A stretch of DNA of 64,000 bases from Paractinoplanes durhamensis (GTDB lineage: Bacteria; Actinomycetota; Actinomycetes; Mycobacteriales; Micromonosporaceae). Positions 17,370 to 25,973 of the stretch are shown piece after piece (within the stretch, counting starts at the first letter, position 1; each line of letters begins with the position of its first letter). The stretch lies in NCBI RefSeq assembly GCF_016862175.1, contig NZ_BOML01000040.1:1-64000 (forward strand), written 5' to 3'. Position numbers and translations under genes: made by a program. Below the pieces are notes generated by a model. It was given only the letters and a program-made list of their open reading frames with translations, had not been told where the DNA came from and did not search any database.

Positions 17370-20300
17370 GTGATCCAATCACGGACGCATCACCTCGTGC
17401 AGCAAGCCGCCAGTCGATGGGCAGACCAATTGATCGACTTCGGCCCACGCAACACACTGCTCTATTTCAAGGAACGGCAGACCACCACGCTCGATCTCGG
17501 CGCAGCGGCCGTCGATGGAATCGCTGATCTACTTGCGGGTCAGAAGGTCCGGCTTCGGACGCTTTTTGCCGATCAGGAAGATCACACTGCTGCGTGTTCT
17601 CGCGCGCGGATTTTGCGGCGCAAGCTGGTGGAACTCGACGAGGAGCAGGGCATCCAGGCCGGCTGGGTGGCCCGCGGGCTGATCTGCATGGACAAGGCAT
17701 ACACACGCGGGACGGTGCCGATGCCGCCGTTGCGAGCTCCGCTGATCCTGCAACAGATGACCTTGGACACTCGGACCGCGACGGAAAGCGACTTCACACT
17801 GGAGCTTCCCGAGGCGCCGGAAATCAACCCCGTGTTGCTCTACGCACTCGACCGACAGTACGGCGTGGAAGCAGACATTGACGCTCTCGCGGAGAAGTTG
17901 AGCACCATGTTGTCCGAGGTAACCGACCCGGAGGAGCAGTTGAGGGCGGCCTACGACGTGATCGCTGACGCGGTCAAGCCGAGCGGCCTATCTTTGTGGT
18001 TAGACTCTGCCGTCGTCGCTGGCGTCTTCAGCTTCGACAAGCTACCCATGGTCAAGGACCTTCGTGGCTCGGCTGAGCTGCTCGCTGCACATCCGGTGAT
18101 CGCGGCGATGGCAGGAGATCAGGACGCCCGGCAGCTACTGCGGACCGAGTCGGCATCCGGCCCGAGTTCCACTGCCGACCGGATCGATTTGGCGCAGGAG
18201 TTCCTGGTCCACGACGCGGACTCGTCGCAGCAGCGGGCCCTCGACATGGCGCTGTCCGGACGGCATGTGGTCATCGAAGGGCCACCCGGCACCGGCAAGA
18301 GCCAGACCATTGCCAACCTCATCGCTCACATGGCGGCGATGGGCCGCAGCGTACTTTTCGTCTCCGAGAAGCGAGCCGCCATCGAGGCGGTCATGAACCG
18401 GCTCGGCGACTTCAAGCTCGACAATCTCGTCTTCGACCTGCACGACCGAAAGATCAGCAGGCGGCAGGTGGCCCAGCGCATCGCTACGACCCTGGCTCAG
18501 GCTGAGACAGAGCCGCCGGTCGACGTCAGCGACCTACACCGGCGGCTGCACGCACGCCGTGACGCGGCGCAGCGCCATCCGGCAGAGTTGCACGAGAAAA
18601 GGCAGCCGTGGGGTCTCAGCGCGTTCGAGGTGACCGAGCGATTGCTCGCCCTGCCAGAGTACGACGTGAGCAGGTACAACCTGCGTGCCTCACAGTTGCT
18701 GAACCTGGACCGCAATGCCGTCAGTGAGCTGACGGACGACCTGCGGGCGTTCGTGGAACGCGGCGGCCTACGCGTCTGGCGCGGGGAGTCGCCCTGGTCC
18801 AAGGCCGCCATCCGGACCTCTGACGACGTGAGCAGAGTGCTGGTACATCTCGACGAACTGGCCGCCGGTGCGCTTCAGGGCGCGAAGCGGCAGATCCGAG
18901 ACCTGGTCGATCAGGCCGGGCTCGACGTACCCGACGACCTGGCTGCCTGGACGGACTTGTTCGAGCTGCTAAGCGACGTGGATCGCACCATCGCCGGCTA
19001 TGGCGGGGACATCTTCGGACCCGAGCTGGAGGATTTCGTCTATGCCACCGCGCCGCGCCGACTCCGGTCGGTGCGGTCAGAACCAATCGGGGCTGTCCGG
19101 AGATTCCACCTGCGGCGTCACCTGCGGCGGGCCTATCCCGCGGTGCCTCGACATCGGACTGAGATGTATCAGGGCCTGGTCGCCGCGGCCGATCAACGCG
19201 ATCGGTGGCGGAAACTCAGCCGGCAGGAGGCCACGCCCCAGACGTTGGCCGGAACCGGGCTGTGCATGTCGTCATTCACCCAGGTCCGCGATCATCTCGC
19301 CGCGGTCGCTGCCTGCGCACAGGTCGATGGACTGGAACGCCGATCGGCCACAGACGCGGAGACCACCATCGCTGAGCTGCAAGGCGACCGCGACACTCTG
19401 TTCCGCATGCCCGATCTCAACCAGCAGCAGCAACGGTTCCGGGCACTTGGGCTGGCCTCTCTTCTTGACGACCTGGCCATTCGACACCTCGGTGCTGCCG
19501 AGGCAGCAGAAATTCTCCTACGAGCCTGGAACCAGGTGGTCCTCGACGAAATGCGGATACGGGTGCCGTACCTCGGCCAGTTTGTCGGCCAACAGCACGC
19601 TGCGGTGATCGAGGACTTCCGGGCCGCCGACGCTTCACACGTCGCGTACGCGGCGGCAAGGGTACGGCGCAAGGTAGCCGTGCGACTGCGCAAGACCCGC
19701 GATGAGTACCCAGACCAGAACACCGTAGTGCGGCAGCAGGCTGCCAAGAAGAGCCGCCACATGCCTTTGCGACAACTGCTCTCCCAGGCACCAGACGTGC
19801 TGCTGGCCGCGTTTCCCTGCTGGGCGATGTCCCCGCTGGTGGTAAGCAGGGTCCTGCCCGCCGACCGAGTGTTCGACGTGGTCGTCTTCGACGAAGCGAG
19901 CCAGATCGAACCACACGACGCGGTCGCGTCCATCATGCGTGGTTCACAGCTGGTCGTTGCGGGAGACCCGAAGCAGCTCCCGCCCACTCCGTTCTTCCGA
20001 CGTCTCGTCCCGCAAGCGGCCGTCAGCGACGACGAATTCCTCGACGAGGATCTCGGCGATTACGAGTCGATCCTCGACTCGCTCGGCGGACTGATTTCTG
20101 ACAACTACCGCCTGAACTGGCACTATCGCAGCCGCGACGAACGTTTGATCGCGTTCTCCAACGTCGAGATCTATGACCGCTCCCTGGTCACTTTCCCCGG
20201 CGTGCGCGTCGACAGCCCGCTGCGTCTGGAAACGGTCGACGGGCGGGTTGCGCCGGGACAGGGCGGCTCTTCCCCTGAAGAGGTCAACCGGGTCGTCGAC

Positions 20301-21413
20301 CTCGTCCTCGAGCATGCCGAACAGCGGCCGGACGAGAGCCTAGGTGTCATCACGATGGGACAGAAGCACGCCTTGCGCATCGAGGCCGCGCTGCGTGCCC
20401 GGAGGCGTGAGCACGAGCCCTTCGACGACTTCTTCGCCCAGGACCGGCCTGCAAGCCAGCGCTTCTTCGTCAAGAGCCTGGAGAACGTACAGGGCGACGA
20501 ACGCGACGCCATCATCCTAAGCATCGGGTACGCCAAGACCCGCGACGGGAAACTGCCGCTGCGGTTCGGGCCGCTCAACCAGGACGGCGGAGAGCGGCGG
20601 CTGAACGTCGCGGTCACCCGAGCCCGCAACCGGATGACGGTGGTCGCAGCCTTCTCTCACCACGACATGGACCCCAGCCAGACCGCAGCCACCAAGAACC
20701 GCGGCCCCGAACTTCTGCGCCGCTATCTTGAATTCGTCGCCCTCGGCGGCGGTCTCGGCGACCGACAACACACCGACGCAGAGCTGAACGGGCTCGAGCG
20801 CAGCGTCTACGAGGCGATCAAGCGCCAAAGCATTGGCGTGGTGCCGCAGTGGGGCGTTTCGGGGTACCGGATCGATCTCGCACTTGCCCACCCGGAACAG
20901 CCCGGCCGCATGGTGCTTGCGGTCGAGACCGACGGCCACAACTACCACCATGCGCACAGCGCCCGGGACCGGGACCGGCTACGTCAGCAGCATCTTGAAC
21001 GACTCGGCTGGGAGTTCCACCGCATTTGGTCTACCGACTGGTATCGCGATCCGGCCGGTGAGACGACCCGACTGGTGGCCCGGTGGCGACAAGCGGTCGA
21101 TCGTGCGGACCAAGCGCCGCAGCCAAGGACCATGCCGGAGCCTCTGCCGAGAGCCCAGCCTGTTGTGTCGGCGGCCCGACGGGGACCACGACCTCCGGTG
21201 CCATCGGGGCTGCGGATCGGCGACTACTCCGACTACCACCTGATCTCGTTGTGCGTCTGGCTGCTCAGCGACCAACTGCAGCGCGACCGGGACGAACGCA
21301 TCCAGGAAGCAATGTCTGACCTCGGCTTCCAAAAGCGAGGATCCATCATCGTCCGCCGACTGACCGAAGCGCTCGAAATCGCCCAACAATACACCGACCG
21401 GGAGGCATCGTGA
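17370..21413 (+). CDS. Large SF1 helicase with C-terminal Vsr/MTES-like nuclease
   Basis: The 1347-aa protein has a DUF4011-like N-terminus and an SF1 helicase split by a long helical insert. Walker A GPPGTGKSQT is near residue 304, and FDEASQIEPHDAV near 839 is the DEAD-like box. GDPKQLPPT and a C-terminal lobe with VQGDERDAI and NVAVTRARN follow. A nuclease domain comes after (about 1150-1230), with YRIDLALAH and VETDGHNYHH matching the REase_MTES_1575/Vsr-like fold. The last ~60 residues form a conserved helical tail. The layout resembles single-protein helicase-nuclease defence factors. GTG 17370 follows GGGAG. The stop overlaps the HEPN gene. Confidence 0.92.
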   Translation: MIQSRTHHLVQQAASRWADQLIDFGPRNTLLYFKERQTTTLDLGAAAVDGIADLLAGQKVRLRTLFADQEDHTAACSRARILRRKLVELDEEQGIQAGWVARGLICMDKAYTRGTVPMPPLRAPLILQQMTLDTRTATESDFTLELPEAPEINPVLLYALDRQYGVEADIDALAEKLSTMLSEVTDPEEQLRAAYDVIADAVKPSGLSLWLDSAVVAGVFSFDKLPMVKDLRGSAELLAAHPVIAAMAGDQDARQLLRTESASGPSSTADRIDLAQEFLVHDADSSQQRALDMALSGRHVVIEGPPGTGKSQTIANLIAHMAAMGRSVLFVSEKRAAIEAVMNRLGDFKLDNLVFDLHDRKISRRQVAQRIATTLAQAETEPPVDVSDLHRRLHARRDAAQRHPAELHEKRQPWGLSAFEVTERLLALPEYDVSRYNLRASQLLNLDRNAVSELTDDLRAFVERGGLRVWRGESPWSKAAIRTSDDVSRVLVHLDELAAGALQGAKRQIRDLVDQAGLDVPDDLAAWTDLFELLSDVDRTIAGYGGDIFGPELEDFVYATAPRRLRSVRSEPIGAVRRFHLRRHLRRAYPAVPRHRTEMYQGLVAAADQRDRWRKLSRQEATPQTLAGTGLCMSSFTQVRDHLAAVAACAQVDGLERRSATDAETTIAELQGDRDTLFRMPDLNQQQQRFRALGLASLLDDLAIRHLGAAEAAEILLRAWNQVVLDEMRIRVPYLGQFVGQQHAAVIEDFRAADASHVAYAAARVRRKVAVRLRKTRDEYPDQNTVVRQQAAKKSRHMPLRQLLSQAPDVLLAAFPCWAMSPLVVSRVLPADRVFDVVVFDEASQIEPHDAVASIMRGSQLVVAGDPKQLPPTPFFRRLVPQAAVSDDEFLDEDLGDYESILDSLGGLISDNYRLNWHYRSRDERLIAFSNVEIYDRSLVTFPGVRVDSPLRLETVDGRVAPGQGGSSPEEVNRVVDLVLEHAEQRPDESLGVITMGQKHALRIEAALRARRREHEPFDDFFAQDRPASQRFFVKSLENVQGDERDAIILSIGYAKTRDGKLPLRFGPLNQDGGERRLNVAVTRARNRMTVVAAFSHHDMDPSQTAATKNRGPELLRRYLEFVALGGGLGDRQHTDAELNGLERSVYEAIKRQSIGVVPQWGVSGYRIDLALAHPEQPGRMVLAVETDGHNYHHAHSARDRDRLRQQHLERLGWEFHRIWSTDWYRDPAGETTRLVARWRQAVDRADQAPQPRTMPEPLPRAQPVVSAARRGPRPPVPSGLRIGDYSDYHLISLCVWLLSDQLQRDRDERIQEAMSDLGFQKRGSIIVRRLTEALEIAQQYTDREAS

Positions 21414-22273
21414 TGATCACCTTGGACGTACTCACTATCGAGCGCGTCGCCCGGCTGATCTGTGACATTGGAGGTCCGTACGAGAAGACCGGGCGGGAGG
21501 CGGAAGGCTTCCTACGGCGGGTCCGCTGGCCGAGTCTCTCGGAGTACGACGGCTCTCCCCGCGTCCCTTGGGTCGTTGAGACCCTGGTCGCCCACGCCGA
21601 CGACGCCGCCGCCCTCGACCGCTTACTGTGCCGAATCTGTGACCCGCTGGAATATGAGGACGGTCGGGCCGCGGCAGAACCAGTCGCCGAGGAACTGAAT
21701 CGAATCCTCTTGTCCGAACAACTGACCGTCCGCTACGTCAGCGGGCGCCCCGTACTGGGTCAAATGACCCAAGCAGACGATTCACCTCGCTACGAGCAGC
21801 CGCCGGACCTTCGGCTGAGGCTGCAACGCCTGACCACCGACAACAAGGTGGTCGAGGTCCTCATGGCCCGCGCGGACGAGGCTTGCATCTGCCAGAACAA
21901 CGGAGCATTCGCGCTCGCGATCATCGGAATCGGCAGCTTCGTGGAAGGGCTACTCCACGTCGTCGCCACTGAACACGACGAAGAAGTACGGCGGAACGGG
22001 CTGGTCGGCCGTGGAGGCCGGCGGTTCACTGCCGACCGTGCGGGTCTGCAACTTCTACTCGAATACACCCATCGGCGGGGTTGGGTCCAGACCGACGCCA
22101 AGGACTTCATGGAGAAGGTTCGGGACTACCGCAACTTCGTGCACCCCAGACACCAGATCCAGTACGGGCTGATACCGGACCTGGACACCGTTCAGCTGTG
22201 CTGGGGCCCGGTGCACGCCCTGTTAAACGATCTTGAAGCAGCGCTGCTATCCCCTACTCCGACCACCGCGTAG
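21410..22273 (+). CDS. HEPN-domain protein, abortive-infection-like
   Basis: The 287-aa protein overlaps the helicase stop (GTGA; GGAGG at 21401), so the two are translated together. The N-terminal half has no recognised fold but resembles N-terminal sensor regions of Abi-type proteins. The C-terminal half is helical, starting VVEVLMARADEACICQNN, and carries RDYRNFVHP near residues 236-244, which fits the HEPN ribonuclease signature R-x(4-6)-H. HEPN proteins commonly cleave RNA to stop growth of infected cells. Pairing with the helicase-nuclease suggests a sensor/effector or toxin/guard relation. ATG 21413 is an equally good start. Confidence 0.75.
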   Translation: MMITLDVLTIERVARLICDIGGPYEKTGREAEGFLRRVRWPSLSEYDGSPRVPWVVETLVAHADDAAALDRLLCRICDPLEYEDGRAAAEPVAEELNRILLSEQLTVRYVSGRPVLGQMTQADDSPRYEQPPDLRLRLQRLTTDNKVVEVLMARADEACICQNNGAFALAIIGIGSFVEGLLHVVATEHDEEVRRNGLVGRGGRRFTADRAGLQLLLEYTHRRGWVQTDAKDFMEKVRDYRNFVHPRHQIQYGLIPDLDTVQLCWGPVHALLNDLEAALLSPTPTTA

Positions 22274-22624
22274 CGCAGCGACCACGAAAGGCGCGCGCAA
22301 AGTCGCCGAGTACATAGGGATCATCGGCCGTCGCCACGAGTCCCTAGACTGCGCAAACTCAGACGGGGGAGATCGCCGGTGATGATCCCGGCCGGTTTCT
22401 CATGGTGTTGCCTTCGGCCCCAGGTTCGAGTCACGCCGGGTCCCCAAGTTTGAGCCACGCCCTGGATCTACGATCCGGGCGGGTCTGAAGTCGGCTCCCC
22501 GCTCCCCGCTGCCCGTCGACCGCTCGACCCGCGGAGTACAAATCGAGCGAATGCTCGGTGACAGCAGGGCGCGTGATGGGTGCTTCTGCAGCTAGTTCGC
22601 GTGGCGAATCGGTGTCCGTCCACA
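22274..22624. other. Intergenic stretch without a gene
   Basis: No coding frame with a ribosome site or recognisable product was seen. The only curiosity is AGGTTCGAGTC near 22,422, which resembles a tRNA T-loop but has no pairing stem. The stretch ends at the tRNA-Arg fragment. Confidence 0.5.
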
Positions 22625-22662
22625 TTAGGAAACCGATGCTCTATCCCCTGAGCTACGAGGGC
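22625..22662 (-). pseudogene. tRNA-Arg(CCT) 5' half, positions 1-38
   Basis: Read leftward from 22662, the sequence gives acceptor strand GCCCTCG, TA, D-stem GCTC, D-loop AGGGGATA, GAGC, A, anticodon stem TCGGT and loop TTCCTAA with anticodon CCT (Arg, AGG codon). Homology stops exactly after the anticodon loop. The next five bases cannot close the stem, and no T-arm follows. A plausible -10 (TACGAT) lies upstream within the shared repeat. This is a remnant, not a working tRNA. The break point suits a tyrosine-recombinase crossover in the anticodon loop. Confidence 0.8.
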
Positions 22663-23045
22663 CTACGGCCCATATCGTACCGACCTGGGGATACCCACGA
22701 GTGCCCGGGCGTCCTGTGGGGTGCCCACTGGTGTCATCTGGTCGACTGGCGGGGATTCCGTCGCTGGTCGGAGGACGTGCGGAGCAAATCTCGCGCACAC
22801 GCCGCTCGGCGTGCCTGGCCGTGACCGCGGGTGCCCAGCGGTGATCTCCATTGCCATTCGCTCGCCGAGCACCGCCGGAGCACTCGCGGCGGCTTCTGAG
22901 CTGGGAAAACATCTTCGGCGCACGACTTGATGTTCGCGAGGGGTTAGGCGATCGTTCCTGCACCGGTACCGCGGGGTGCGCCTCCTGCGGCAGCGTCGCC
23001 GGGCACCTCGCTTACGAGGTGCCCGGCGCGTGGCCTCGTCGCTAC
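22663..23045. repeat. Dispersed repeat, fullest copy (R1)
   Basis: This stretch, together with the tRNA fragment to its left, is repeated at 29,346-29,672. Parts recur at 25,455-25,545 and 33,809-33,942 (right end) and at 38,448-38,530 (left end). Landmarks are GACCTGGGGATACC next to the tRNA, CGGAGGACGTGCGGAGCAA, GAGCTGGGAAAA, ACTTGATGTTCGCGAG, and a perfect hairpin at 22,998-23,027. There is no transposase and no good coding frame. It looks like a passive element or a duplicated chromosomal flank. Confidence 0.8.
22998..23027. repeat. Perfect 13-bp hairpin within the repeat
   Basis: GCCGGGCACCTCG pairs fully with CGAGGTGCCCGGC around the loop CTTA. The 33.8-kb copy keeps the shape with loop CGCA, and the 25.5-kb copy is degenerate. 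No T-run follows, so it is more likely a structural element of the repeat than a terminator. Confidence 0.7.
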
Positions 23046-23149
23046 GGCGGTGGCCACGCAGTTTCCGTATCGCGGCGGGGCGCGACTCACCTGAGTCCTG
23101 TTTCGTTGGGCTGGCTAGCGGCAACCTGGAGCGTTCGTCGCACTATTGA

Positions 23150-23161
23150 TACGATCGCTCC
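23150..23161 (+). promoter_or_regulatory. Candidate leaderless promoter of the AbiE-like operon
   Basis: TACGAT at 23150-23155 fits a -10 box placed 6 nt before the ATG at 23162, and no ribosome site is present. Together these suggest a leaderless transcript, common in actinomycetes. No clear -35 was seen. Confidence 0.4.
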
Positions 23162-23812
23162 ATGTCGAGACGCACTGCGCTAGCCGCGATTAGTCCCGTG
23201 GCCAGCGAGCAGTGGGGCATGGTCACCGCAGGACAAGCCCGCCGACTCGGGGTGTCCCGTCAAGACCTGAACCGCCTCGTCGATGACGGCACGCTGGCCA
23301 TCGCCGATCAGGCCACGCGGGTTTATCGGCTCACGGGCGCGCCTGAAGACCCTGACCTTGACCCGCTACGCGCTGCCTGGCTCCAACTAGGCGACGCCCA
23401 GTCGTGGCAAGAACGCACCACCGCCCCGGACCTTATTATCAGCCACCGCAGTGCCGCACACCTGCGCGGACTAGGTGACCTGATTCCGCACGAACACGAG
23501 TTCTACGCCACCACCCGGATGCGACCACGACGTCACGACATCAAACTGCGCGTCCGGTCACAGATCAGCCCGGACAGCTGGGAAATCTCGGGTGGCCTTC
23601 CAGCGCGTACCGTACCGGCGATTCTTGATGATCTGCTCTCTGACGGCGAGGACGAGTCCGCAGTGGCTCAGGTCGTACGGGATGCCCTCGCGCTGGGCCT
23701 GCTGCGCGATGAGGCGCTCAACGCCATCGTCGCGCCCTACGCGGTCGTCTACGGCCACACCAACGGGGACGAGTTCGCCCAGGTACTCACCGGCAAGGGA
23801 ACGAGTCGATGA
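23162..23812 (+). CDS. AbiEi-type antitoxin of a type IV toxin-antitoxin system
   Basis: The 216-aa protein has the AbiEi layout. An N-terminal winged helix (GMVTAGQARRLGVSRQDLNRL, about residues 19-40) binds the promoter, followed by ISHRSAAHLRGLGDL and a C-terminal domain. AbiEi represses the operon and counters the nucleotidyltransferase toxin without stable protein contact. The stop overlaps the toxin start as ATGA, giving coupled translation. The gene directly follows the dispersed repeat and appears intact. Confidence 0.88.
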   Translation: MSRRTALAAISPVASEQWGMVTAGQARRLGVSRQDLNRLVDDGTLAIADQATRVYRLTGAPEDPDLDPLRAAWLQLGDAQSWQERTTAPDLIISHRSAAHLRGLGDLIPHEHEFYATTRMRPRRHDIKLRVRSQISPDSWEISGGLPARTVPAILDDLLSDGEDESAVAQVVRDALALGLLRDEALNAIVAPYAVVYGHTNGDEFAQVLTGKGTSR

Positions 23813-24726
23813 CCGAGCCCACGTTCCGATATCAGACGCCTTCGGCGTTCAGGACGGCACTCAAGGAACGCTTCGGGCAGATCGCGCGTACCGACCGGCG
23901 CTACCCACTCGCCGAACTCCAGCGGCAGTTCGCCTACGACCGGGCACTCGCCCGGCTGTTCAGTTCCCACGACGCCGACCGGTGGGTCCTCAAGGGCGCG
24001 GGGGCGCTGTTAGCCCGGCTCGCTACGGCTCGGCACAGCAAGGATGTCGACGTCTTCTTCAACGCCTCCGAAGTCGTCGTCGACGACGCCGTTGATGCTC
24101 TGCGTGCTGCACTTCGTGCCGATATCGGCGATCACTTCGCGTTCGACGTCAACCGGATCGCTCCTCTCCAGGAGGAAGCCAAAGGAGCCCGGGTGCACGT
24201 CAACGCACGACTCGGCCCGACTTCCTTTGCCGGCTTCCATATCGACGTCGTGGTGGGCACCGCCATGACAGGCGCGCCGGATGTCGTCGCGCCGCTGACG
24301 CCGCTCACCATCGACGGCCTGGTTCGACCGCACTATCGGGTCTTTCCAATCCCAGACCATCTGGCCGACAAGCTCTGCGCGACGGTCGGCACCTACGTCC
24401 GGGACGGGCAGCCCGCGAACAGCAGCCGAGTCAAGGACCTCGTCGACATCGCGATCATCGCCAGCACGCAAACCTTCAGCGCCGACCGGCTACGCACCGC
24501 GGTCGTCATCAACGCGGCGATACGCAAGGTTGAACTTCCCGACCGATTCATCGTGCCCGACGACGGCTGGGCAAGGCGCTACCCGAAGGTCGCGGCCGAA
24601 GCTCCCGGCACCGTCCCGGACTACGACACCGCCGTGAGCCTTGCAAGCCAGATTTTCGACCCCATTCTGGACGCAACAGCGACCGGCGTCTGGGATCCGT
24701 CAGCGCGGGCCTGGACCCCAGAGTGA
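23809..24726 (+). CDS. AbiEii-type nucleotidyltransferase toxin
   Basis: The 305-aa toxin shows nucleotidyltransferase motif I: KGAGALLARL near residues 64-73, then KDVDVFF near 78-84 with its paired Asp residues. The conserved SSRVKDLVDIAII follows near 205. Family members (AbiEii, MenT) transfer nucleotides, for MenT toxins onto tRNA acceptor ends, and stop growth. The ATGA overlap with the antitoxin and the intact motifs suggest a working abortive-infection pair. It is only distantly similar to the second nucleotidyltransferase locus at 37-38 kb. Confidence 0.88.
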   Translation: MTEPTFRYQTPSAFRTALKERFGQIARTDRRYPLAELQRQFAYDRALARLFSSHDADRWVLKGAGALLARLATARHSKDVDVFFNASEVVVDDAVDALRAALRADIGDHFAFDVNRIAPLQEEAKGARVHVNARLGPTSFAGFHIDVVVGTAMTGAPDVVAPLTPLTIDGLVRPHYRVFPIPDHLADKLCATVGTYVRDGQPANSSRVKDLVDIAIIASTQTFSADRLRTAVVINAAIRKVELPDRFIVPDDGWARRYPKVAAEAPGTVPDYDTAVSLASQIFDPILDATATGVWDPSARAWTPE

Positions 24727-24742
24727 CCCCACCGTCCAGATC

Positions 24743-25018
24743 GTGGTCCAACAGCGCCGGCCAGATTTGGCAGAGCCGATCCTGCTGGAGCTCTTGAAGA
24801 AGCATCAGTCCGGACGGCGTCGGGGAATCGCGCTCGCCGACCTTACGGCGGTCAGCGCACAACGGCCGGATGTGCTGCGGCTGGTCACCTATGGGGCGGC
24901 GGCCCTCGACCATGCCCGGCAGACCGGGTCCGGTGTCGTGCTTCGTAAACTGCAAAACCTGCGGCCGGAGTTGGCCCGGTTCAAGCAAGATCCGCACGTA
25001 CGCAACCTGGACACCTAA
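24743..25018 (+). CDS. Hypothetical protein or fragment downstream of the AbiE pair
   Basis: From GTG 24743 the frame gives 91 residues, helical and charged (DLAEPILLELLKKH; GSGVVLRKLQNLRPEL). The same frame is open further left inside the toxin gene, so the start is uncertain and no ribosome site is evident. No family was recognised. With the broken gene that follows, it may be a degraded accessory region. Confidence 0.4.
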   Translation: MVQQRRPDLAEPILLELLKKHQSGRRRGIALADLTAVSAQRPDVLRLVTYGAAALDHARQTGSGVVLRKLQNLRPELARFKQDPHVRNLDT

Positions 25019-25076
25019 ATCGCTCACCTGGTCTTTTCGTCGCACTGACCAGCAGCTCGATGGGAAGGCTCCTTCA

Positions 25077-25447
25077 GTGGCCGTAGAAGCCGGCAAGATC
25101 TTCCGCGAGGCTTGGATCGCCGGGGTCAACAGCACTACCCCGGGGAACCCAAAGCGGGCTACGTCGCGCCATGGGACGAAACCCCGGAATGGGAGCGGCA
25201 CAGCGCGGCCGCGGTCTACCAACTCGTCACCGAGCTGCTGCGCATCAGTGAAGGCGCCGCTCGCCGTCTCACTCGGGTTCAGAAGAGCCAATTCGTGGCA
25301 GCCAGCTGGACCGCCCAGATCTTTCTGCGGATCGACAACCCCAAGCCAGCCTACGTAGCGCCGTGGGAGGCCCTGCCGACCTGGCAGCAAGAGGTCGATG
25401 CCGACATTTTCGAGTCCATCGAGAGAGTCGAGCCCCAAGCGGACTGA
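25077..25447 (+). pseudogene. Frameshifted hypothetical gene with repeated YVAPW motif
   Basis: From GTG 25077 one frame reads AVEAGKIFREAWIAGV. The sensible sequence then continues in another frame as QQHYPGEPKAGYVAPWD and on to TIFESIE-like residues at 25447. Restoring one base near 25,120 would join them. Two internal repeats are visible, KAGYVAPWDETPEWE and KPAYVAPWEALPTWQ. The pattern recalls RyR-type domains, but that match is weak. The gene is inactivated unless the shift is a sequencing error. Confidence 0.6.
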
Positions 25448-25454
25448 CGCCTTC

Positions 25455-25545
25455 GTTCGTGCACTGGCACCGTGGGGGTGCGCCTCCTGCGGCAGCTCGC
25501 CGGGCATCTCGCGCACGAAGGGCCGGTGCGGGGCCTACCGAGGCA
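25455..25545. repeat. Partial dispersed repeat (right end only)
   Basis: TTCGTTCGTGCACTGGCACC, then GGGGTGCGCCTCCTGCGGCAG and a degenerate hairpin (GCCGGGCATCTCG, loop CGCA), match the right end of the 22.7-23.0 kb copy. The hairpin's right arm is eroded. The copy lies directly beside a truncated antitoxin gene. Confidence 0.65.
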
Positions 25546-25577
25546 GCGCCGGTCGCCAGTTCCACAAGCTCTCTCAC

Positions 25578-25775
25578 CGTGGTGAGCACCGCCTTGTGCG
25601 TGCTGGACAGGCGGGCGGGCCGACTCAGGTCATACTCGGCATGGCTGGACCAGTCGAGATGGTGCGGCAAGGTGATCATGCCGCGGGTCGGCCCGTTGAG
25701 CGCGGTGAGCGTGTCGGCCAGAACGGACGGTTTCCGATGACCGTCCGGGAGATAGCCCGCCGGTGGCCGGGTCAT
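25578..25775 (-). pseudogene. Truncated copy of the 38-kb antitoxin gene
   Basis: Read leftward from ATG 25775, the peptide MTRPPAGYLPDGHRKPSV, then ADTLTALNGPTRGMITLP and HLDWSSHAEYDLSRPARLSS, is nearly the same as the first ~60 residues of the protein at 37,796-38,185. Similarity ends about 25,580, just before the repeat fragment. Upstream similarity continues to about 25,950, so a whole promoter-plus-gene-start segment was duplicated. The longer frame that runs on to 25,269 is a chance fusion. Confidence 0.75.
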
Positions 25776-25973
25776 CGGCTCGTCCCACCCGCTGTCGCTC
25801 CCTCGGAGAAACTCGCCATCCCCAAGCCTATTGGGCCGCCCTCCACACTTCGGGCATGCGCCCAGGTAGAGGCAGTTTCAGTCCTTAGTCCTGAAAAAGA
25901 GCCTCCGGCCAACGTAGTGCGACGTGCCCTGTGACCGCGGCTCTCGGAAGCGCCGACACATGTGGCCCGTTCG

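Noticed and set aside
4776..22273. A BREX, Pgl or DISARM system
   Set aside because: The kinase, methylases and helicases are suggestive, but no PglZ phosphatase, BrxL/BrxC-type ATPase, or DrmA/B/C set is present, and the methylase operon is a regular hsdMSR set.
22395..22440. A tRNA-like T-loop motif (AGGTTCGAGTC)
   Set aside because: The bases around it cannot form a T-stem or acceptor stem, and no D or anticodon arm lies upstream. It does not supply the missing 3' half of the tRNA-Arg fragment.
22625..22662. A functional tRNA-Arg gene
   Set aside because: The sequence follows the tRNA only to position 38. The closing anticodon stem, T-arm and acceptor 3' strand are absent.
25269..25577. 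The C-terminal two thirds of the 168-aa frame beginning at 25,775
   Set aside because: Only the first ~60 codons match the related antitoxin. The rest runs through the repeat and the antisense of the broken YVAPW gene.
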